Source: Epilithonimonas xixisoli (GTDB lineage: Bacteria > Bacteroidota > Bacteroidia > Flavobacteriales > Weeksellaceae). Taken from it: a stretch of 64,000 nt of DNA. The translations under genes were made by a program, and so were the position numbers. The notes under the pieces are model-generated. The model was not told the DNA's origin. It did not search any database and saw only the letters and a list, made by a program, of their open reading frames with translations. Position 1 is the first letter of the stretch, and the number at the start of each line of letters is the position of its first letter. The stretch lies in the NCBI RefSeq assembly GCF_004365655.1, contig NZ_SOEO01000002.1, positions 1 to 64,000 of the forward strand. The letters run 5' to 3'. This document shows positions 18,571-25,314 of this stretch, one piece after another.

Positions 18571-19857
18571 CCTTTTGTTGAACTTCGACATTTCGGATTT
18601 CCTTAACTCGTCCACGATTTTGATGTAAGGCTTCATTGCTCTTAAATCTTTGTGGCCAGTCCACTTCATTATGACGTCTGCAGGGATTCCCATTGTGATG
18701 CCATTAGTTACAAAAGTTCGTCTCCCAGCGTGTGAAGAAATTATTTGGTGCTTAATGTGGGTTATCTCAAAGCGTTTGCTTCCTACAAAGTAAACCTCAT
18801 TGATAATTTCATCAAATTCCAATATCTCAGAAATCACTTTGATGTCATCGTTGAAATTCTGCGAAGAAACAACAGGAAAAAGAATGTTGTTTGGAAAAGA
18901 AAATTCCCAATATTTTTCTATCAACTCTCTTGAAAAATCATTTAAGTCAATTCTCAGAGGATCAATCGTTTTTTCTGTGACCACTATAATGTAGTCATCT
19001 TTAACGTGGCTCTTTTTTAGCTTTTTCAAATCCGAGTATCGCATTCCTGTGAAGCACAGAAAACAAAACATATCTCGAATTTTGTTTTTGTAAGCATTTT
19101 CGAAATCGTGATTGTACATTTTCATCAGTTCATCCCAACTGAGATAAACCAAATCGATCAATCCACCTTCGGATCCTTTGAATACGGGAGTGAATGTCTC
19201 GTGAAGATTTCCTTTGTAAATATCTCTTTTCGCTGACCATTTCAGCATTGCCGTGAAATCTGCAAATTCTTTCGCGATTGATGTATTTTTATGAGGTTGC
19301 TTTTTCTTTCTGGTTTTAAAATCTAAAGGCCCATTTTCGAAATACTGAATAAAACCAATAAGATCTTTTTCTTTCAAATCATTAAGAAGTAAATCTTTAT
19401 TATAGATTTCCCAGTGATTTCTCAGCTGGTTATATTTTTTAAACCTCCCTTCTTTCCATTGGTGTAAAGTTCCTACGTGGTTTGTGTAATCATCAAACAA
19501 TTGTAGAATACTAATATCGGAATTGGTAATTTTTACAGATTTGTTGGTCGAAAATTTAAACTCATTCCTGAGTTCTTTGACGGTTGGGAATCTTTTATGC
19601 TGATAATAGAAATCGTCGAAAATATCAGATATGACAGTTTCCAGCTTATTTAGCTCGCTGTTTTCAAATCCTTTCTTCTGCCAGGATCTTTGCGTTTCCG
19701 GATTCCAATCTATTTCCCGAATACTTACACCGGTATAAAAATCCGGTCTCTGCCCATTGAAAGACACGCGCATCCGTACAGGAAAATAAGTTTCTAAATC
19801 TGAGCTTTCATCTGTATTTCTTTTGTGGAGGGAAAATGTAATGCCGTGCTTAAGCAT
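18568..19857 (-). CDS. int: Phage tyrosine integrase
   Basis: A 429-residue site-specific recombinase that inserts and removes the prophage. An N-terminal arm-binding region (about 1-105) and a core-binding SAM-like region (about 110-215) precede the catalytic domain. The catalytic residues are visible: Arg273 in TGMRYSDL, His386 and Arg389 in SHAGRRTF, His412 in WTGHKDL and the nucleophile Tyr421 in KPYIKI. It is the outermost phage gene and points toward attL. Its start overlaps the preceding gene by 8 nt, so the two are co-translated. This is the integrase type common in Bacteroidota mobile elements. Confidence 0.95.
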   Translation of the reverse strand: MLKHGITFSLHKRNTDESSDLETYFPVRMRVSFNGQRPDFYTGVSIREIDWNPETQRSWQKKGFENSELNKLETVISDIFDDFYYQHKRFPTVKELRNEFKFSTNKSVKITNSDISILQLFDDYTNHVGTLHQWKEGRFKKYNQLRNHWEIYNKDLLLNDLKEKDLIGFIQYFENGPLDFKTRKKKQPHKNTSIAKEFADFTAMLKWSAKRDIYKGNLHETFTPVFKGSEGGLIDLVYLSWDELMKMYNHDFENAYKNKIRDMFCFLCFTGMRYSDLKKLKKSHVKDDYIIVVTEKTIDPLRIDLNDFSRELIEKYWEFSFPNNILFPVVSSQNFNDDIKVISEILEFDEIINEVYFVGSKRFEITHIKHQIISSHAGRRTFVTNGITMGIPADVIMKWTGHKDLRAMKPYIKIVDELRKSEMSKFNKR

Positions 19858-20134
19858 CTATCCTATATCTCTTTTTTGGTTTGCCAATTCCTAAGATCAG
19901 CCAGTCCAAAGAAAAACCATATTCCAAAGCTAAAATATAAACCGCTTCCATAGGTAAGATCTTCACAACTTTGCCGAAATGATTTTTCAAAGTAAACATT
20001 GTGGTCTTTGGGAGTTGATGCGCTTCGCAAAAATAAACCAATCCTGGAATTGTCTTATCGGATTTCAGCATATCAATTGCTTCCATAAATCTGTCAACAA
20101 TTTCTTTTGTGGGTACATTGAGGGATGTGAGCAT
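19850..20134 (-). CDS. Small helix-turn-helix-like protein beside integrase
   Basis: 94 residues, helical. The C-terminal half (VYILALEYGFSLDWLILGIGKPKKR) resembles the end of phage repressor-type HTH domains, where a region like LDWLLTGKG follows the last helix. The N-terminal half includes PTKEIVDRFMEAIDML and PKTTMFTLKNHFGKV. It may act as an excisionase or as a modulator of integrase. The 8-nt overlap with the integrase gene supports joint expression. The function is inferred from context and is not certain. Confidence 0.65.
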   Translation of the reverse strand: MLTSLNVPTKEIVDRFMEAIDMLKSDKTIPGLVYFCEAHQLPKTTMFTLKNHFGKVVKILPMEAVYILALEYGFSLDWLILGIGKPKKRYRIDA

Positions 20135-20139
20135 AGGTA

Positions 20140-20667
20140 TTATTTTTTTTCAATATGATTAGAAAAAACCTTATAAAGTTTAGAAAGTTCATTCTGATAT
20201 TTCTCAGGAACAACAAAATCTTGATATTTACCATTTTGAACAAATCTTATATCAGTTATTTTCTTGTCTTGAAACTGACTTAAATCGCCTTTTAGCATAA
20301 CGTAATTTTTATAATAAAAGGCGTCCGTCATTGATTGTTTCACTCTTTCAAACTGATTGCTTCCAGCAGTTGTAAAATCGTAACTTACACCTTCTGAATC
20401 TAAGAATACAAATTTATCTCCCTCATAAATATTCAAAGCATAACCCTCGGAATACCATAGCAGATGTAAGTAAACATTTTCTTGCTCCATAACTATATTT
20501 ACAGCAATTGCGTCATTGGGAACCAGAAAGCCTTTGGATTTTGTTAGTTCTACATAAGAAGTTTTAACGGTTCTTTTCTTTGAAAACTTATCAATCTTGT
20601 CTTCACGGATTTTTTGCCCAAATGCAAATCCAGAAATCAGGAGTAGGAATAAAATCAGGTTTTTCAT
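20140..20667 (-). CDS. Exported protein of unknown function in lysogeny module
   Basis: 175 residues with a clear Sec signal peptide (MKNLILFLLLISGFAFGQ). The mature part is a probable beta-rich periplasmic domain with no known motif. Its start is adjacent to the stop of the membrane-anchored gene upstream, so both are likely expressed with the repressor from the lysogen. Placement between repressor and integrase is typical of lysogenic-conversion genes, for example superinfection exclusion or host-envelope modification. That role is inference only. Confidence 0.7.
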   Translation of the reverse strand: MKNLILFLLLISGFAFGQKIREDKIDKFSKKRTVKTSYVELTKSKGFLVPNDAIAVNIVMEQENVYLHLLWYSEGYALNIYEGDKFVFLDSEGVSYDFTTAGSNQFERVKQSMTDAFYYKNYVMLKGDLSQFQDKKITDIRFVQNGKYQDFVVPEKYQNELSKLYKVFSNHIEKK

Positions 20668-21462
20668 TTATATAAAGTTATTTATTCTATTTTTTAATCT
20701 ATTAATTTTTGAGTGAAAGTTGATAGGAACACCAAGGGGATTAATATATGTTTCATTATTGTCATAGCAATTACGAATTTTCGCAGCATCATCTGGAAAT
20801 TTCATCGATAGAAAACTCATTCTATTATACTCCTTATTTTGCTCTTCCTCAATCAGCCATTCAATCGCTTGGATTTCTAACTCTTTTTGATGTGTTTTAC
20901 GATACAATATTATTAATCTATCTAAAGCATCGTATTGTGAAATATTTTGTAATTTTTGATATATTTTTATAGCCTCCAAATTATCAATATCTTCTAAAGA
21001 TCTTGCTTTATTATACAAATTTTTCCTTTCAACATCATCATTACGTTTTTTATCCTCTGCAGTGATATTTATAAGAATTTCTTCAAACTCTTCATTAGTA
21101 ATACCAATTGACTTTAATCCTAAAATAACTGTAATTGCTTTTCTGTTTTTTACCTCTTCATTACAATAAGAAAGATAGTTACGATTTGTAAATTCTTCAT
21201 GTGAGAAATATTTCAAATTACCTTCGTTTACAGTTAAAAATATTTTATAGGAATTTGAAAGCTTTTCGTTTCTTTTTTTTATTTCTACAGATAATCTAAC
21301 TGCCTGCAGGTAGTTTGTTTTAACCTTAATATTTTCTCTCTCTAAAATATCAAGTGACTTTTGTTCATTTTCTTTACTTTTCGCAATCGAAGACCCAGTA
21401 GATAATAATAAAAAAATCACTACGACAAAAATTGAGAGAAATATAATAAGACCAAAACTCAT
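20668..21462 (-). CDS. Membrane-anchored helical protein, unknown function
   Basis: 264 residues. One N-terminal transmembrane helix (about residues 3-25, ending at LLLSTGSS) is followed by a long charged helical domain. Residues about 155-215 (YNKARSLEDIDNLEAIKIYQ onward) have the spacing of tetratricopeptide-like helix pairs. The start codon overlaps the repressor stop (ATGA at 21,459-21,462), so it is translationally coupled to the repressor and should be made in the lysogen. That makes it a good candidate for an immunity or exclusion factor, although no family is recognised. Confidence 0.75.
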   Translation of the reverse strand: MSFGLIIFLSIFVVVIFLLLSTGSSIAKSKENEQKSLDILERENIKVKTNYLQAVRLSVEIKKRNEKLSNSYKIFLTVNEGNLKYFSHEEFTNRNYLSYCNEEVKNRKAITVILGLKSIGITNEEFEEILINITAEDKKRNDDVERKNLYNKARSLEDIDNLEAIKIYQKLQNISQYDALDRLIILYRKTHQKELEIQAIEWLIEEEQNKEYNRMSFLSMKFPDDAAKIRNCYDNNETYINPLGVPINFHSKINRLKNRINNFI

Positions 21463-22250
21463 TGAATATCTCTTACCGGTGGTCTGAATCCAACAATTTT
21501 TCTGAAAACATAAAAAGCCAAAACATCTTCCAAAGGAATATTGTAATCTTTGAACTCTTTATTATATGAATGACAAGTGATGTAGCCTAATTCTGTATTA
21601 TGCTCAGTAATTTGTTTTAGTGCTTGTCCATCTTTTGCATCCACAACAAAGAGATTATCTCTAATTGGTAATTTTTCGCCATTCTCCAAATAATATCTTT
21701 TGATCAAAATATTTGCGCCGTTGGGAATAGAATAAATACTTCCATCATCCATTGAAGGTCCATCTACTCTAACCACCAAATATTCTCCGCGATCATATTC
21801 TTTTGGAACCAATAAAGTTTTCTTTGGTGCTTTTACATCTACTCTACTCAGCGGCCCGGCCGCAACGGAAAGATCGCGATATTCAACTTCCATATGTGAC
21901 TCGTCTGCCAAGGGTGTGACTGAATCTTTCATATTTACCTCAGAGACATTTCCCATCTTATCTACCTGATAATTCTTCCCAAACGGAGTTTTCCCCTCCA
22001 TTTTTATCATCTCGCCATCACCGGTTCGCAACCAGACATTATTTATATCATTAAAAACCTTCTCTATTCTATCTAAAATATCTGTCTTATTTGGATCAGG
22101 ATATTTATTTGTTCGGCCATCAATATTGAAAAATCTATTCACTTTTTGTGGCACTACATCAATCGCAGAAGAAAAACGAGAAACATTACCATTAAACTTT
22201 TCATTTATTACCCTCCTTATCCTTGCATTTACCGATGGCAGTTCATTCAT
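21459..22250 (-). CDS. Phage repressor with S24 autocleavage domain (CI/LexA-like)
   Basis: A 263-residue master repressor of lysogeny. The N-terminal DNA-binding region (about 1-75) contains FNGNVSRFSSAIDVVPQKVNRF, cut here by description into the HTH of the XRE type. The C-terminal peptidase S24 domain has the Ala131-Gly132 cleavage site (SVAAGPLS), the nucleophile Ser166 in VDGPSMDDGS and the general-base candidate Lys212 in GQALKQI. All elements for RecA-stimulated self-cleavage are present, so induction by DNA damage is expected. It faces the divergent early genes across a region full of repeated half-sites. Confidence 0.93.
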   Translation of the reverse strand: MNELPSVNARIRRVINEKFNGNVSRFSSAIDVVPQKVNRFFNIDGRTNKYPDPNKTDILDRIEKVFNDINNVWLRTGDGEMIKMEGKTPFGKNYQVDKMGNVSEVNMKDSVTPLADESHMEVEYRDLSVAAGPLSRVDVKAPKKTLLVPKEYDRGEYLVVRVDGPSMDDGSIYSIPNGANILIKRYYLENGEKLPIRDNLFVVDAKDGQALKQITEHNTELGYITCHSYNKEFKDYNIPLEDVLAFYVFRKIVGFRPPVRDIQ

Positions 22251-22444
22251 TGTATTAAATTTTATATCTGATTTTCAGCTAATTAAACTATTTTGTATTA
22301 AAATTTAATACATTTATTTGTTTAGTTTAATACTTTGTTTTAGATTTGTATTCAAGATTTACATACATAGTATTAAATTCACTTACTTACTAAGTACAAA
22401 TATATAAAATTAACAAATAGTAATAATAATACAAACATATTAAA
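22251..22444. promoter_or_regulatory. Repressor operator region between lysogeny and early genes
   Basis: The half-site (T/A)GTATTAAA occurs five times: at 22,251-22,259, as the perfect palindrome TGTATTAAA-A-TTTAATACA at 22,294-22,312 (two half-sites), inverted at 22,326-22,334 and direct at 22,369-22,377. Repeated palindromic sites between divergent repressor and early genes are the classic layout of a lysis-lysogeny switch. Promoters must lie here, but I cannot fix them confidently. Confidence 0.7.
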
Positions 22445-22654
22445 ATGGAAGATGGAAAACTAAAAGTCCTTACAACGGACGGAGCCTGCAAAGAGCTTGG
22501 CGTTAGCCGTACAACGTTTGAAATTAGAATCAAACAAAGATTGACAAAACTTGAAAAAGTTGGCACCAGAAACTTCTTCTTATATGATGAAGTGATGAGA
22601 TTGAAAAATGAAGCTGGAAAGATTATCACGCCAAAGTATAATGTAATCGCTTAG
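22445..22654 (+). CDS. Small HTH DNA-binding protein, first early gene
   Basis: 69 residues. The pattern LTTDGACKELGVSRTTFEIRI is a winged or MerR/excisionase-type helix-turn-helix, followed by a short wing-like segment (KVGTRNFFLYDEVMRLK). Being the first gene transcribed opposite the repressor, it is placed like Cro or an early regulator. An excisionase role is also possible because the fold is shared. A TAG-separated antirepressor gene follows 11 nt later. Confidence 0.7.
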   Translation: MEDGKLKVLTTDGACKELGVSRTTFEIRIKQRLTKLEKVGTRNFFLYDEVMRLKNEAGKIITPKYNVIA

Positions 22655-22665
22655 AACTGAAAATT

Positions 22666-23394
22666 ATGGAACTAATTAAAATCACAGAACAAAACGGAAA
22701 GCAAGCGGTAAGCGCTAGAGAACTGTATTTATACTTAGGATATGATAAAAGCCAATATTCTAGATGGTATAAAAAACACATTATAGAAAATAGCTTTTCT
22801 GTTGAAAATGAAGACTACCAAGGGTTCGACACGTTTGTCGAGGGTAACGAAGTTAAAGATTTTGCACTGTCATTAGATTTTGCTAAAAAACTTTGTATGA
22901 TTTCTAAAACAAAAGTAGGTGAAAAAGTAAGAGATTATTTCATTGACTGTGAAAAAAAGTTGAAGGGAATTTCGATAGACTTTAATAATCCGGACACTGT
23001 TTTAATGCTTGCTCAAAATTGGAAAAACGAAAAAGACAGAGCGGACCAGTTACAAATATCTAATGCCAGACTTCAAAACCGCTCAGATGTTTATGACAAA
23101 GTGTTTGGAGCTGAAAAGTATTTGACAGGCTCACAGGTTTGTAAAGTTCTTGATCTAGGCTACGGAAATATCACACTTTACAAAAAGCTTCGGGAAATCG
23201 GAATATTCTTTAAGAACAAAAATGAACCGATGCAGCAGTACGCTAATAAGAAATGGGTAATGCTAAAAGAAAAATGGATCGAAGGGAAAGAAGAGCCAGT
23301 TGTAACTCCATATTTCTCGCAGACTTTCATCCCTCATTTGGCAATGAAACTCGGAGCCGTGACGAATCACTTAACCAAAATACAATCAGCATAA
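22666..23394 (+). CDS. Phage antirepressor (AntA/AntB domain)
   Basis: 242 residues. The N-terminal AntA/AntB domain (about residues 13-98) shows VSARELYLYLGYDKSQYSRW and the family signature LSLDFAKKLCMISKT, ending in GEKVRDYFIDCEKKL. A central coiled region is followed by a KilA-C-like DNA-binding domain (about 130-215; LTGSQVCKVLDLGYGNITLYKK). Antirepressors of this type bind and inactivate phage repressors, favouring induction. It follows the small HTH gene in the early operon, and its stop overlaps the next ATG (TAATG). Confidence 0.9.
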   Translation: MELIKITEQNGKQAVSARELYLYLGYDKSQYSRWYKKHIIENSFSVENEDYQGFDTFVEGNEVKDFALSLDFAKKLCMISKTKVGEKVRDYFIDCEKKLKGISIDFNNPDTVLMLAQNWKNEKDRADQLQISNARLQNRSDVYDKVFGAEKYLTGSQVCKVLDLGYGNITLYKKLREIGIFFKNKNEPMQQYANKKWVMLKEKWIEGKEEPVVTPYFSQTFIPHLAMKLGAVTNHLTKIQSA

Positions 23395-23690
23395 TGGCAG
23401 AAAATAAATTATTTGGAGATTTTAATCCAGAAGAATTAGAAAAATTTGAAAAGGACACAAACGGTGTTGTGATTTTTAATGGCTTTGGAGATAACGCTAT
23501 TTCATTTCAAAATACCGAAGATAATGTCATTTTCTATGTTGATAAAATTGATGAAGCAAGCGATGATAAAGAACATACCGCTTATCCAAATCTTTTTTTA
23601 CTCGATAAAGGACAGATAGGAAAACTGTATAATTTTTTAGCTGAGTTCATAAATGCGAATCCAGAAACTTATAAAATCCGCTTAGAATGA
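23394..23690 (+). CDS. Small acidic early protein, unknown function
   Basis: 98 residues from the ATG that overlaps the antirepressor stop. A longer frame upstream runs through the antirepressor gene and is not used. The protein is acidic, with a segment PEELEKFEKDTNGVVIFNGFGDNAISFQ. No known motif is visible. The 4-nt overlap with the next gene places it in a translationally coupled early chain. Confidence 0.65.
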   Translation: MAENKLFGDFNPEELEKFEKDTNGVVIFNGFGDNAISFQNTEDNVIFYVDKIDEASDDKEHTAYPNLFLLDKGQIGKLYNFLAEFINANPETYKIRLE

Positions 23691-24034
23691 ATCTCACTGC
23701 ATCCCTCAGCAAAAGAGAAGAAGAAGTTGCCGAAGTGATGGCTTTTACGAAAGATAAGACCGAAGCCAGTAAGCGACTTTTCATATCAGCCGGCACCTTG
23801 TCCGCGCACACCTTCAGGATCTATGACAAATTGGAGATCAACAGCAAATCAGAATTAGTGATCTGGTGGATGGTCCGGAAGATGGGAATCTCGAAGAAAG
23901 CAATCCCTTACTTCCAATATCTCGGAGTTCTGGTCATAAGTTTCGGAGTAATGAATGACGACAATCCAATTATCAGACGACAATCATTCAGACACAAATA
24001 CAAATGTCAAAAAGAATACATCACATCAAAATAA
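23687..24034 (+). CDS. LuxR-type HTH protein, candidate phage regulator
   Basis: 115 residues. The N-terminal two thirds is a GerE/LuxR-type helix-turn-helix: LSKREEEVAEVMAFTKDKTE, then ISAGTLSAHTFRIYDKLEIN and KSELVIWWM, which follows the family order LTxRExEVL - ISxxTVxxHxxxIxxKL - SRxEL. There is no receiver or ligand domain. The C terminus is short and basic (RRQSFRHKYKCQK). A stand-alone LuxR domain in an early operon could control later phage promoters. See the finding on the shared late palindrome. The link is a hypothesis. Confidence 0.8.
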   Translation: MNLTASLSKREEEVAEVMAFTKDKTEASKRLFISAGTLSAHTFRIYDKLEINSKSELVIWWMVRKMGISKKAIPYFQYLGVLVISFGVMNDDNPIIRRQSFRHKYKCQKEYITSK

Positions 24035-24040
24035 AATACT

Positions 24041-24295
24041 ATGAATACACTTAAAAAAACGCTCACCAGCATCCTCGGATTGCTTTTCCTTTTTGCGGTT
24101 CTCGCGGGTGGCGCATTAGGATTAGACGAGTTATCGCTTTTACTTATAGCCATCTTGGTTATCGGATTTTTTAGGATTTTTTACGTCCAACTTTATCAAT
24201 TTTTTACAGAAAATGAATCATCAGACAATCGCCATCATTATTCAAATGAGTTTGAAAAAAGTACCACAGAACCATCCAAATCGGAATTAGTATGA
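24041..24295 (+). CDS. Small two-helix membrane protein
   Basis: 84 residues with two hydrophobic segments (about 9-27 and 30-54) and a polar, S/T/E-rich C-terminal tail. No family recognised. The stop overlaps the start of the 33-residue gene. Small membrane proteins in early operons can target the host envelope or exclude other phages, but nothing specific is shown here. Confidence 0.6.
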   Translation: MNTLKKTLTSILGLLFLFAVLAGGALGLDELSLLLIAILVIGFFRIFYVQLYQFFTENESSDNRHHYSNEFEKSTTEPSKSELV

Positions 24296-24393
24296 GAATA
24301 ATTGCAATGATCTTCGGATTAAAAGTCAGACACCACGAACTGAACAATGGAAAGTTCTACACACAATATTGGTTTAACGGAAAATGGTATTGA
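24292..24393 (+). CDS. 33-residue small protein
   Basis: A short frame starting at an ATG that overlaps the preceding stop (ATGA). It encodes a hydrophobic start (MRIIAMIFGL) and an aromatic, H/N/Y/W-rich end (YTQYWFNGKWY). It fills the gap exactly and stops 3 nt before the next ATG, which supports translation. Function unknown. Confidence 0.45.
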   Translation: MRIIAMIFGLKVRHHELNNGKFYTQYWFNGKWY

Positions 24394-24396
24394 GAA

Positions 24397-24708
24397 ATGG
24401 AAGTAACCTTTGATAGCTTACCACAAGCAGTTGGGGAATTGTTGCAAAAAATGCAACAACTGACAGAGAAGGTGGAAAAATTGGAACCACCAAAGCAGAA
24501 AGAAGAATATTACGGAATCGCTGGAATCGCAAAGATCCTCAATTGTTGTAACACCACAGCACAGCGCGTAAAGAACACCGGATATATCGACGGCGCAATT
24601 TATCAGGCCGGAAGACAAATGCTGGTGGATAAAGAAAAACTTCAAAGTCTCTACAAAGAGAATGAACACAAGATAAAATCAAAAATCAAAAAATCCCTCG
24701 CAAAATGA
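24397..24708 (+). CDS. Probable DUF3853-type DNA-binding protein
   Basis: 103 residues. An N-terminal coiled coil (about 8-32, LLQKMQQLTEKVEKLE) is followed by a helix-turn-helix-like domain (IAGIAKILNCCNTTAQRVKN) and a short wing (QAGRQMLVDKEKLQSL). The arrangement matches small Bacteroidota DNA-binding proteins with a leading coiled coil, as in DUF3853. The family name is from memory. Its stop overlaps the next start by 4 nt. Confidence 0.65.
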   Translation: MEVTFDSLPQAVGELLQKMQQLTEKVEKLEPPKQKEEYYGIAGIAKILNCCNTTAQRVKNTGYIDGAIYQAGRQMLVDKEKLQSLYKENEHKIKSKIKKSLAK

Positions 24709-25046
24709 AAAATTCCTCAGACGAAATTATTGATGCTCTAGAAATTAAAGTTCAAGACGAGCAAGAACAAATGAAACAAGTAATGTTTCTGAAACAAGGT
24801 GCTTACTACGGAATGACTCAATATGAAGATAAATCTCATTCCATAGTTCACGAAAAAGTCGATCATCCCAAAACTGGTGATATAATGTTTGATTACAAAC
24901 AAAGAATGATGCAGATTCTTGAGATAATTGAAACACGTGATCATCGTGGAGTCTTCGAAACAGAAGCAAAAAGAAAAAAAATATCCATCGTTACGGCACG
25001 TCCAGTTGTTTTCTTGTTGCCTCCTAAAAAACCATTAGCAAAATGA
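24705..25046 (+). CDS. Early protein, unknown function
   Basis: 113 residues, mixed charge, with an acidic N-terminal helix (SDEIIDALEIKVQDEQEQMK) and a basic C terminus ending in LPPKKPLAK. No known motif. It overlaps both neighbours by 4 nt, so it is part of the tightly coupled early chain leading to the SbcC-like ATPase. Confidence 0.6.
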   Translation: MKNSSDEIIDALEIKVQDEQEQMKQVMFLKQGAYYGMTQYEDKSHSIVHEKVDHPKTGDIMFDYKQRMMQILEIIETRDHRGVFETEAKRKKISIVTARPVVFLLPPKKPLAK

Positions 25047-25312
25047 CAGACTTAGAGAAGTTACAAGAAAGAAGACCTGATTTGGTCGAGATTCTAAAAC
25101 AATACTCGCACGAAGAACTTCTTGAGAATTACGCCACAGAGGTTTTGGAAAAAGACGAAGCAGAAATGTATTCGAAACTTAATGCAGTCGATTTCGGTTG
25201 GCTTTCAGCCAGAGTGAAAGAACACGTAGAGACAGTTTACGGAGAAGACCATTCCGCCATCATCACCAGTGAAAAATCTACCATCATTCATAACGTACAA
25301 ACTTACAGATAA
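25043..25312 (+). CDS. Early protein, unknown function
   Basis: 89 residues, acidic and helical (EKLQERRPDLVEILKQYS, LENYATEVLEKDEAEMYSKL). No family recognised. It lies 2 nt before the ATPase gene and overlaps the previous gene by 4 nt. Confidence 0.6.
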   Translation: MTDLEKLQERRPDLVEILKQYSHEELLENYATEVLEKDEAEMYSKLNAVDFGWLSARVKEHVETVYGEDHSAIITSEKSTIIHNVQTYR

Positions 25313-25314
25313 CT

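Noticed and set aside
18467-18664. 65-codon minus-strand frame over the integrase end
   Set aside because: Overlaps the catalytic end of the integrase in another frame and crosses the att region.
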